This document shows, piece after piece, positions 1-5,429 of a DNA stretch of 11,637 nucleotides. The notes below the pieces were generated by a model that had not been told where the DNA came from, searched no databases, and worked only from the letters and a program-made list of their open reading frames with translations. Positions within the stretch are counted from its first letter, which is position 1. Each line of letters starts with the position of its first letter. The stretch is from contig JAFSHE010000196.1 of assembly GCA_017440445.1 (NCBI GenBank), positions 1 through 11,637 of the forward strand, in the 5' to 3' direction. This stretch comes from Oscillospiraceae bacterium (lineage in GTDB: Bacteria > Bacillota_A > Clostridia > Oscillospirales > Ruminococcaceae). Both the position numbers and the translations under genes were made by a program.

Positions 1-461
1 CCGTGCCACTTCTCGGGGAGAGGCAGCAGGGACTTGGACAGCAGGGTTATCTCCTCAGCGTGAACGGATATCTCACCCATCTTTGTGCGGAATACCTTGC
101 CCTTTATACCGATGATATCACCCAGATCCCACTTCTTGAAATCTGCGTATGCATCCTCGCCCACATCATCCTTGCGGACATATACCTGCATTCTGTCGGA
201 GCCGTCACGGATATCCATAAAGCTTGCCTTGCCCATGATACGGCGGGTCATCATTCTGCCTGCGATCGTAACATCGGAATTCTCAAGCTCCTCAAAACGG
301 TCACGGATCTCCTTGTTATAGATGTTTACATCAAACTTTGTTATCTTATAGGGATCCTTGCCCGCTTCCTTAAGTGCGGCAAGCTTTTCAAGCCTTACGC
401 GGTGCTGTTCGTCAAGCTCCTCTGCGGAAAGCTCTGTCATTTCGATCTGTTCGTCTGCCAT
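1..461 (-). CDS. lysS: Lysyl-tRNA synthetase, class II (N-terminal part, cut by window edge)
   Basis: This is the first 153 codons of a class II lysyl-tRNA synthetase, which charges tRNA-Lys with lysine in the cytoplasm. The protein begins MADEQIEMTELSAEELDEQ and contains the N-terminal OB-fold anticodon-binding region (about residues 65-150, starting near VTIAGRMMTRRIMGKASF). The window ends at LLSKSLLPLPEKWHG, the conserved family stretch that closes this domain and leads into the catalytic core. The catalytic motifs 1-3 lie outside the window. The start is well supported: the ATG at 461 shares one base with the greA stop (TAATG), and AGAAGGAGG sits 10 bases upstream. This implies translational coupling with greA, and greA-lysS adjacency is familiar in Firmicutes. 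Nothing suggests it is broken; it is simply truncated at the left edge. Confidence 0.93.
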   Translation of the reverse strand, partial: MADEQIEMTELSAEELDEQHRVRLEKLAALKEAGKDPYKITKFDVNIYNKEIRDRFEELENSDVTIAGRMMTRRIMGKASFMDIRDGSDRMQVYVRKDDVGEDAYADFKKWDLGDIIGIKGKVFRTKMGEISVHAEEITLLSKSLLPLPEKWH

Positions 462-952
462 TATTCCTCGTCCTCCTTCTTGCTGATGTCAAGTATCTCG
501 AACTCCAGTATTCCGGAGGGAGTTTCTACCTCAACGGTTTCTCCGACCTTGTGTCCGATAAGAGCTGCGCCGATAGGGGACTCGTCAGACATCTGACCCT
601 TGTCGATGTTTGCCTCGCTTGTGCCTACTATCTGGAACTCAAGCTCCTCCTCCATATCCTTGTCATAGATCTTTACAACTGTACCGATACCAACCTTTTC
701 TGTGGTGATATCATCAGCGTCGATCACCTGAGCGTGTGCGAGAGTAGCCTCGATCTCTGCGATACGGGACTCAACGATACCCTGCTCGTTCTTTGCCTCG
801 TCGTACTCACTGTTCTCGGAAAGGTCACCGAAAGAAAGGGCTACCTTGATCTTCTCTGCAACCTCACGGCGGCGCACGGTCTTGAGGTTTTCAAGCTCTG
901 CTTCAAGCTTTGCAACGCCGTCCTTGGTCAATACTGTGATGGGCTTGTTCAT
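461..952 (-). CDS. greA: Transcription elongation factor GreA
   Basis: A 163-residue GreA, about the family's usual length of 158-165. GreA binds the secondary channel of RNA polymerase and stimulates cleavage of backtracked RNA, rescuing stalled complexes. Residues 1-75 form the coiled-coil finger. Its tip carries FGDLSENSEYDEAK, in which D43 and E46 match the acidic pair that positions the catalytic magnesium. The C-terminal FKBP-like domain shows SDESPIGAALIGHKVGETV (residues 122-140) followed by VETPSG. The ATG is preceded by GGAGGACAACTTAA, a good ribosome binding site. The gene lies 50 bases after the ctp protease gene with no terminator between them, and its stop overlaps the lysS start by one base. 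It therefore probably sits in the middle of the ftsE-to-lysS transcript. Family assignment is secure. Confidence 0.96.
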   Translation of the reverse strand: MNKPITVLTKDGVAKLEAELENLKTVRRREVAEKIKVALSFGDLSENSEYDEAKNEQGIVESRIAEIEATLAHAQVIDADDITTEKVGIGTVVKIYDKDMEEELEFQIVGTSEANIDKGQMSDESPIGAALIGHKVGETVEVETPSGILEFEILDISKKEDEE

Positions 953-1002
953 TTAAGTTGTCCTCCGTCTATTATGAATTTATTGAACTGATTTATTGCA
1001 CG

Positions 1003-2202
1003 TTATTCCTCAGAGGGAAGTGACGCGCGGAGTATCTCCACAGCTTTCTGGAGCTGTGAGTCGATATCGTGGTTAAGGTTTTCGGGACGAGTTCCCACTG
1101 CAAGCTCTGAAAGGAAGTCGGGCTTAAGACCAATCTCGTTCCATGTTCCGGATTTCCTCAGGTGTATCTTTGCAGTAGAAATTGTGATAGCACTTCCGTC
1201 CGAAAACTCATATGTGTTCTGCATAACTGCCTTGCCAAAGGTCTGTGTGCCGACAAGCACTGCGCCGCATTCATCTCTCAGCGCACCTGCGAAAAGCTCT
1301 GCCGCAGAGGCTGTGCCTCCGTCAACCAGTATTGCAAGGGGCAGGTCGATGGTGACCTCTGCATCGGTTTCTACTATCGCCTTTGTTCTGCCGTCGGAAT
1401 ACTCCGCAGTGGCGATCGTTGCCGCAGGAATGAAGTGGCTCAGTACAGATTTCAGCGGGCTTACAAGACCACCTGCATTCTGTCGAACATCGATAACTAT
1501 TGCCTTTACGCCTACGGTAGTAACGTTATTCAGTGCCTCGGCAAACTGTTCTGCTGTTTTTGCGTTGAAAGAGGTTATCTTGATGTAGCCGATATCCTCA
1601 AGTACCTCGCCTGTAACGGACTGTATTTCCAGCTGCTGACGCATCAGGTTTACCGTTACTTCTTCGCCGTTACGGAGCAGTTTCAGGGAAATGCGTGTAC
1701 CGACTTCGCCTGAAAGCTTTTCTATTGCGGCACCCTTCTGCATTTCAAGCAGACTCTTGCCGTCTATTTCCGTAATGACATCGCCTGCCATCACGCCGTT
1801 AAGCTCCGCAGAGCCGCCTTTATAAACAGTGGTTATCTTCAGATATCCGCTGCCGTCATCCTCTGCCTCAAAGCCTGCGCCTAAAACCACGCCATCGTTG
1901 CTCTGCTTTATCTCGTAATAAGCGGAGCTGCTCATGTAGCTTGCGTATCTGTCTCCGATGCCGCTCATATAGCCGTTGATGACGCCCGCTTCGATGGATT
2001 CTTCGTTGAAGCTTCCGATGTAGTTGGTCCTGACAGCTGAGTCTATCTCCTTCAGCTTTGCATACATACCCTCATACTTTTCTGCGCTTCCAAGCTTTGA
2101 ATTGTAAATATTGAGGGACACAGCCCATGTCAGGACAAATGTTATGGCACAGCCGATAGCTACAAGGCTTATCGCCACACCAAGGGATATTTTTTTATTC
2201 AT
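1003..2202 (-). CDS. S41 family C-terminal processing protease (Ctp), membrane-anchored
   Basis: A 399-residue carboxy-terminal processing peptidase of the CtpA/CtpB type. Residues 8-30 form one hydrophobic segment, probably an uncleaved anchor that places the enzyme outside the membrane. A PDZ domain follows (about 100-190; GVVLGAGFEAE, then GGSAELNGVMAGDVITEIDG), then the S41 core with DVRQNAGG (residues 238-245). The catalytic serine is S299 in DGGTASAAELFAGAL and the general base is K324 in TQTFGKAVMQ. Their 25-residue spacing is exactly that of the family's Ser-Lys dyad, so the enzyme should be active. It follows ftsX by 48 bases, echoing the ftsE-ftsX-ctpB order in Bacillus subtilis, so cleavage of envelope or division-related substrates is a fair inference. 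The ribosome binding site is poor: the nearest GGA lies about 15 bases before the ATG, and no better start is visible. Confidence 0.92.
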   Translation of the reverse strand: MNKKISLGVAISLVAIGCAITFVLTWAVSLNIYNSKLGSAEKYEGMYAKLKEIDSAVRTNYIGSFNEESIEAGVINGYMSGIGDRYASYMSSSAYYEIKQSNDGVVLGAGFEAEDDGSGYLKITTVYKGGSAELNGVMAGDVITEIDGKSLLEMQKGAAIEKLSGEVGTRISLKLLRNGEEVTVNLMRQQLEIQSVTGEVLEDIGYIKITSFNAKTAEQFAEALNNVTTVGVKAIVIDVRQNAGGLVSPLKSVLSHFIPAATIATAEYSDGRTKAIVETDAEVTIDLPLAILVDGGTASAAELFAGALRDECGAVLVGTQTFGKAVMQNTYEFSDGSAITISTAKIHLRKSGTWNEIGLKPDFLSELAVGTRPENLNHDIDSQLQKAVEILRASLPSEE

Positions 2203-2226
2203 GGATATTATCTGTTGTCCTTTCAG

Positions 2227-2246
2227 ACAGGGCGATACTGCCCTGT
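2227..2246 (-). other. Hairpin in the ftsX-ctp gap
   Basis: A perfect 7-base inverted repeat, ACAGGGC / GCCCTGT, with a 6-base loop lies between the ftsX stop and the ctp start. No run of T follows on the minus strand, so it is not a typical terminator. It may be an mRNA stem affecting processing or translation of ctp, whose ribosome binding site is weak. Confidence 0.45.
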
Positions 2247-2250
2247 GAAA

Positions 2251-3153
2251 TTATACTTTAAGGTGCTTTCCTGTGCTGATCACTGTACCGACAGCACCAA
2301 GCAGAGCGCCTGCGACACAGTTGACTGCCAGTACAGTCCACATGATGTCGTTGAATGGGATAAGATCGAAGAAACCGAACATCTGCCACAGGGTCATATC
2401 CTCGCTGAACAGCGAGAACACAGAGTCGTAAACGAGCCATGTTAGACCCCATGCAGCCGCACCTGCAAGTATGCCGATGAACATACCCTCCACGAAGAAG
2501 GGGGCCTTTATAAAGCCGTTTGTCGCACCGACGTATTTCATGATGTTTATCTCGTTTCTTCTGGCAAATACGCTTGTACGTATGGCATTTGATACGATAA
2601 CAACGCTTACAACGACCAGTGCTATCAGAACTGCGGTAGCAATCACCGTAAAGGTGTTGCGGATGTTTACCAGAACTCCTGCGAAGTCGTAGGGAGCCTT
2701 TACCTTTTCAACACCATCTATACTGGATATTACATTAACAACGTGACGTATTTTTGTCAGATCTGTGACACGCACGAAAAATGTTTCAGGCATCGGGTTT
2801 TCTTCCAGATAATCCAGCAGCTCCGCCTGGTCGGGGATGCTGTCACGGAAGTCCTCCAGCGCCTCCTCTTTGGAGTGGTACTGGATATCCGTAAGATCGC
2901 TGTTTTTGCTTAGCACATCAAGGATGTGAGATATCTGGGTTTCGGTCACGCCTTCCTCAAGATAGATGGCGATCTCGTTCGTATCCTCAATATTGCCCAT
3001 TACGATATTTACATTCACCATAAGCAGCACAGCGCAGCTTACAAGCAACAGGCTCACCATCAGTATACTGAAGCTCGCAAATGACATGACGAAGTTCTTC
3101 CATACCGAGGATATGCCTTTCTTTACAAGGTATGTGACATTACTCGTCCTCAT
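2251..3153 (-). CDS. ftsX: Cell division protein FtsX
   Basis: A 300-residue FtsX, the membrane partner of the FtsE ATPase; the pair relays division signals to cell-wall hydrolases outside the membrane. The layout is the family's: a cytoplasmic N-terminus ([20 protein letters not shown]), TM1 about 21-50, a large extracellular loop about 51-165, TM2 about 166-190, the conserved cytoplasmic stretch RRNEINIMKYVGATN (198-212), TM3 about 220-245 and TM4 about 270-293. I chose the ATG at 3153 because GGAGGT lies 5 bases before it. A longer reading from a TTG at 3177 would put that site inside the gene. The start overlaps the end of ftsE by 14 bases, so the two are probably translationally coupled. 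No EnvC-like hydrolase activator gene follows; the next gene is the ctp protease. Confidence 0.95.
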   Translation of the reverse strand: MRTSNVTYLVKKGISSVWKNFVMSFASFSILMVSLLLVSCAVLLMVNVNIVMGNIEDTNEIAIYLEEGVTETQISHILDVLSKNSDLTDIQYHSKEEALEDFRDSIPDQAELLDYLEENPMPETFFVRVTDLTKIRHVVNVISSIDGVEKVKAPYDFAGVLVNIRNTFTVIATAVLIALVVVSVVIVSNAIRTSVFARRNEINIMKYVGATNGFIKAPFFVEGMFIGILAGAAAWGLTWLVYDSVFSLFSEDMTLWQMFGFFDLIPFNDIMWTVLAVNCVAGALLGAVGTVISTGKHLKV

Positions 3154-3826
3154 TCTGACCTCCGATATTCTCATCAAATGTTATGGTGCCGCCGTCGGGG
3201 TTGATTATTCTTCCTCCGAAATGCTTTACAAGGTCATGCTCGTGTGTTACCATAACAACAGTTGTACCGCAGCGGTTTATTTCCTTCAGCAGCTCCACTA
3301 TCTCATAAGAAAGCTTGGGGTCGATGTTGCCCGTAGGCTCGTCTGCGATGATAAGTCCAGGGTCGTTTGCAAGAGCACGGGCTATTGCCACACGCTGCTG
3401 CTCACCGCCCGAAAGCTCCTTGGGCTTGCTCTTTGCCTTGTGAGCAAGATCCACAAGGTTCAGCACATAAGGAACACGCTGCTTTATAAATTTCATGGGC
3501 TGATCCGCTATTCTCAGGACGAACGCAACGTTTTCGTACACATTCAGCTCCTGGATAAGGCGGAAGTCCTGAAACACAACGCCGATGGAACGGCGGAATT
3601 TTGCTATCTTGTTTCCCTTTACCTTGGACAGGTTGTATCCGTTTACGAATACTCTGCCCGAGGACGGCACTATTTCACGCAGCAGAAGCTTCATAAGCGT
3701 GGATTTTCCCGCACCGCTCTCGCCGACTATAAATACGAATTCGCCGTCGTTTATTCTCAGGTTTATATCCTGAAGTGCGTCAACACCACTGGAGTAGTGG
3801 ACGTTGACATTTTTTAGCTCTACCAT
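3140..3826 (-). CDS. ftsE: Cell division ATP-binding protein FtsE
   Basis: A 228-residue ABC ATPase of the FtsE family, acting on the inner face of the membrane with FtsX. Visible motifs: Walker A GESGAGKS (35-42), Q-loop Q86 in VVFQDFRLI, signature LSGGEQQ (138-144), Walker B LIIADEP (158-164, D162 and E163), and switch histidine H195 in MVTHEHD. The start at [20 protein letters not shown] is chosen because AGGGAG lies 7 bases upstream and homologues start here. An upstream in-frame ATG at 3898 would add 24 residues unlike the family. It is the first gene of the minus-strand run ftsE-ftsX-ctp-greA-lysS. The stop lies inside the start of ftsX. Identity as FtsE rather than another ABC ATPase rests on the sequence and on the neighbouring ftsX. 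Confidence 0.95.
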   Translation of the reverse strand: MVELKNVNVHYSSGVDALQDINLRINDGEFVFIVGESGAGKSTLMKLLLREIVPSSGRVFVNGYNLSKVKGNKIAKFRRSIGVVFQDFRLIQELNVYENVAFVLRIADQPMKFIKQRVPYVLNLVDLAHKAKSKPKELSGGEQQRVAIARALANDPGLIIADEPTGNIDPKLSYEIVELLKEINRCGTTVVMVTHEHDLVKHFGGRIINPDGGTITFDENIGGQNEDE

Positions 3827-3869
3827 GTTTATTCTCCCTGAATTATTCCCCGAAACCGTGTTTTTTATA

Positions 3870-3898
3870 TTTGTAAAGCACGGCTTAAATACGTTCAA
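3870..3898 (-). promoter_or_regulatory. Possible sigma-A type promoter for the ftsE operon
   Basis: Reading the minus strand, TTGAAC (3898-3893) and TACAAA (3875-3870) are separated by 17 bases, each matching the consensus at four of six positions. The element lies about 45 bases before the ftsE start, just beyond the hairpin that follows the regulator gene, which is where an operon promoter would be expected. It is a visual match only. Confidence 0.4.
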
Positions 3899-3899
3899 A

Positions 3900-3934
3900 G
3901 GCTGTCCCGAGGCAGAATACGCTTCGGGGCAGCC
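3900..3934 (-). terminator. Hairpin after the CdaR-like regulator gene, probable terminator
   Basis: A long inverted repeat lies 33 bases after the regulator stop: 14-base arms at 3900-3913 and 3921-3934 around a 7-base loop. On the minus strand it has two A-C mismatches and is followed only by TTTGAA, a weak T-run. Read on the plus strand both mismatches become G-U pairs, but no T-run follows in that direction. Position and size favour a terminator separating the regulator from ftsE. Confidence 0.5.
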
Positions 3935-3966
3935 ATGGTGTCAATGGGTGCAAAATCCCGCTTCTC

Positions 3967-5052
3967 TTAGAACTTTGTGGGATTTGCGGCAAGGTACTTC
4001 TTTACCATAAGTGCGATCTTGAAGATGATAGCGTGGTCGAACTCACGCAGGTCAAGACCTGTCAGCTTCTTGATCTTGTCAAGACGGTAAACAAGTGTGT
4101 TTCTGTGTACGAAAAGCTTTCTGGAGGTCTCGGACACGTTCAGGCTGTTTTCGAAGAACTTCTGGATAGTGAACAGTGTTTCGTGGTCGAGGGACTCGAT
4201 GGAGTTCTTCTTGAACACTTCCTTAAGGAATGTGTCGCACAGTGTTGTGGGCAGGTGATAGATAAGTCTTGCGATACCGAGGTTATCGTAGCTTACGATA
4301 TTCTTGTCGGTGTCGAATACCTTTCCTACCTCAAGAGCGGTCTGAGCCTCCTTGAAGGAGCGGGCAAGATCCTTTACTCCTACTACGGGAGTACCGATAC
4401 CAACGTTCACCTTTGTGAAGAATTCGCTGGAAAGCGTGTCGGAAATGGAGCGTGCAAGCTTTTCAAGGTCACGCACATCTATGTTGTTCTTTACTTCCTT
4501 GACAAGAACTATATCGGTCTCAGTGATATTGAATACGAAGTCCTTGTTCTTGTCGGGGAAAAGATTCTGGATAACATCGTAAGCGGAAACATCGTTGGAG
4601 CTTATTACGCTGATAAGGAATACTACTCTGCTGATATCCGCATTGAAGTGCAGCTCACGTGCCTTAAGGCTGATATCGCCGGGGAGTACGTTATCCAGGA
4701 TGATGTTCTTTACAAAGTTGTTTCTGTCATACTTCTCGTCATAGTACTGCTTGATTCCCGAAAGCGAGATAGCGATAACGCTTGCATACTTTGCGGCAGG
4801 CTCGTCTGTGCCCTCCACGAATACAGCGTAATCGGGCTTTACATGTACGCCGAAGGGCTTGTATGTATAGCCGTCACGTATGAATACCTCGTGGGAATCT
4901 CCAAGCTCGATGGAGAAGAAGTCATTGCCGCCGCCTACTCTTGTAAGGTCGCTGCACGCAATGATGGTGCCGTTTTCATCGATGACGCCGATAACTCTGT
5001 TTACTGCGTCCTTCATCTGGTGAACAATACCCTGAAACAGCCTGTTTGACAT
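3967..5052 (-). CDS. CdaR/PucR-family transcriptional regulator
   Basis: A 361-residue regulator with CdaR/PucR architecture. The N-terminal region (about 10-100) has the feel of a small-molecule sensing domain, with AVNRVIGVIDENGTIIACSD (16-35) resembling the diacid-recognition region of CdaR. The middle (about 137-255) fits the degenerate GGDEF-like domain of these proteins and lacks a GGDEF active-site motif. The C-terminal helix-turn-helix (about 292-350) is clear: FFENSLNVSETSRKLFVHRN, then NTLVYRLDKIKKLTGLDL, the family's PucR-type HTH. The ATG has GAGGT 8 bases upstream. The gene is transcribed divergently from metG and has a long structured leader of its own. Nothing next to it is a sugar-acid or purine catabolic gene, so its ligand and targets cannot be guessed from context. 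The DNA-binding role is secure, the specific function is not. Confidence 0.85.
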   Translation of the reverse strand: MSNRLFQGIVHQMKDAVNRVIGVIDENGTIIACSDLTRVGGGNDFFSIELGDSHEVFIRDGYTYKPFGVHVKPDYAVFVEGTDEPAAKYASVIAISLSGIKQYYDEKYDRNNFVKNIILDNVLPGDISLKARELHFNADISRVVFLISVISSNDVSAYDVIQNLFPDKNKDFVFNITETDIVLVKEVKNNIDVRDLEKLARSISDTLSSEFFTKVNVGIGTPVVGVKDLARSFKEAQTALEVGKVFDTDKNIVSYDNLGIARLIYHLPTTLCDTFLKEVFKKNSIESLDHETLFTIQKFFENSLNVSETSRKLFVHRNTLVYRLDKIKKLTGLDLREFDHAIIFKIALMVKKYLAANPTKF

Positions 5053-5236
5053 TTTTTCTTACCTCTTTCTGAAATTACGGGGCGGCTCCCCGCTTGTCCT
5101 TTTCTCGGGACCCCTCTGGGCCGGACTTGCGGCGGACGACGTCCTTTTTATCCTGAGTTGTTTTATTGTGTACCGCACTGCGGCACTGTGTTCCTGTTAG
5201 GTATCAGGGCAATCTGTTACATGCAATACTGCCCTA
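5053..5236 (-). promoter_or_regulatory. Long GC-rich 5' leader of the CdaR-like regulator, candidate structured RNA
   Basis: If transcription starts about 7 bases after the -10 box, the regulator's mRNA carries roughly 184 untranslated bases. The part at 5081-5150 is about two-thirds G+C, in sharp contrast to the A/T-rich DNA beyond 5241. Visible stems on the RNA are GTGCCGC/GCGGTAC with a 3-base loop (5186-5170), GGAC/GTCC (5144-5134) and CGGGG/CCCCG near the 3' end, plus a GGGCA/TGCCC pairing at the 5' end. Two GGAC and three GTCC blocks between 5144 and 5096 allow alternative pairings. I compared it by memory with T-box, SAM, TPP, FMN, cobalamin, c-di-AMP and 6S RNA cores and found no convincing match. 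It could be a riboswitch, an autoregulatory leader or a separate small RNA. Confidence 0.4.
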
Positions 5237-5242
5237 CTCTCT

Positions 5243-5271
5243 ATTGTACTAAAAAACGTAAAAAAAATCAA
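5243..5271 (-). promoter_or_regulatory. Probable promoter of the CdaR-like regulator
   Basis: On the minus strand TTGATT (5271-5266) and TACAAT (5248-5243) are 17 bases apart, with a T-rich spacer. Each box matches the sigma-A consensus well. The predicted start near 5236 leaves a leader of about 184 bases before the ATG. Confidence 0.6.
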
Positions 5272-5319
5272 GTCTTTTTTATATAATATGTAAAAGTTTC
5301 TTGTTTTTTTGCGCCATAC

Positions 5320-5348
5320 TTGAAAAATACAGCGAAAAGTAATATAAT
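5320..5348 (+). promoter_or_regulatory. Probable promoter of metG and the genes after it
   Basis: TTGAAA at 5320-5325 and a perfect TATAAT at 5343-5348 are separated by 17 bases. The expected start is near 5355, giving a leader of about 75 bases. That is too short for a T-box, and no T-box core sequence is present. The leader is A/T-rich, with a 9-base AATATTTTT/AAAAATATT dyad (5360-5368 and 5390-5398). Confidence 0.7.
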
Positions 5349-5429
5349 AAAGATGTATAAATATTTTTTAATGGCGTGTTTTTAGCTGTAAAAATATTAA
5401 TTTTTGTAGAAAAAGAGGTAGATTTTACT

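Noticed and set aside
3916..3944. Perfect TTGACA on the minus strand at 3944-3939 as a promoter for ftsE
   Set aside because: The nearest -10-like sequence (TATTCT) needs a 19-base spacer and lies inside the hairpin. The TTGAAC/TACAAA pair closer to ftsE fits better.
4033..5049. Open reading frame of 338 codons on the plus strand, antisense to the CdaR-like regulator
   Set aside because: Its composition is atypical and it covers almost exactly the real gene, whose HTH and ribosome binding site are clear. Other long antisense frames over greA/lysS, ctp and ftsE/ftsX were dropped for the same reason.
5134..5149. GGAC/GTCC mini-hairpin followed by TTTTT on the plus strand, resembling a terminator
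   Set aside because: The stem is only 4 base pairs and no plus-strand gene lies upstream. It more likely belongs to the leader RNA on the other strand.
5081..5150. Cobalamin riboswitch or twister ribozyme suggested by GCAAGTCCGG in the regulator leader
   Set aside because: Only the short GCAAGTCC block matches. The remaining conserved blocks of either class and their required stems could not be found.
5059..5178. Possible 39-codon leader peptide on the minus strand starting with GTG at 5178, ending in the regulator's ribosome binding site
   Set aside because: There is no ribosome binding site at a useful distance. The peptide is very basic with no codon run typical of attenuators, and structured non-coding RNA explains the region better.
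5355..5429. T-box or SAM riboswitch upstream of metG
   Set aside because: The predicted leader is only about 75 bases, A/T-rich, and lacks the T-box core or any S-box motif. No terminator hairpin precedes metG.
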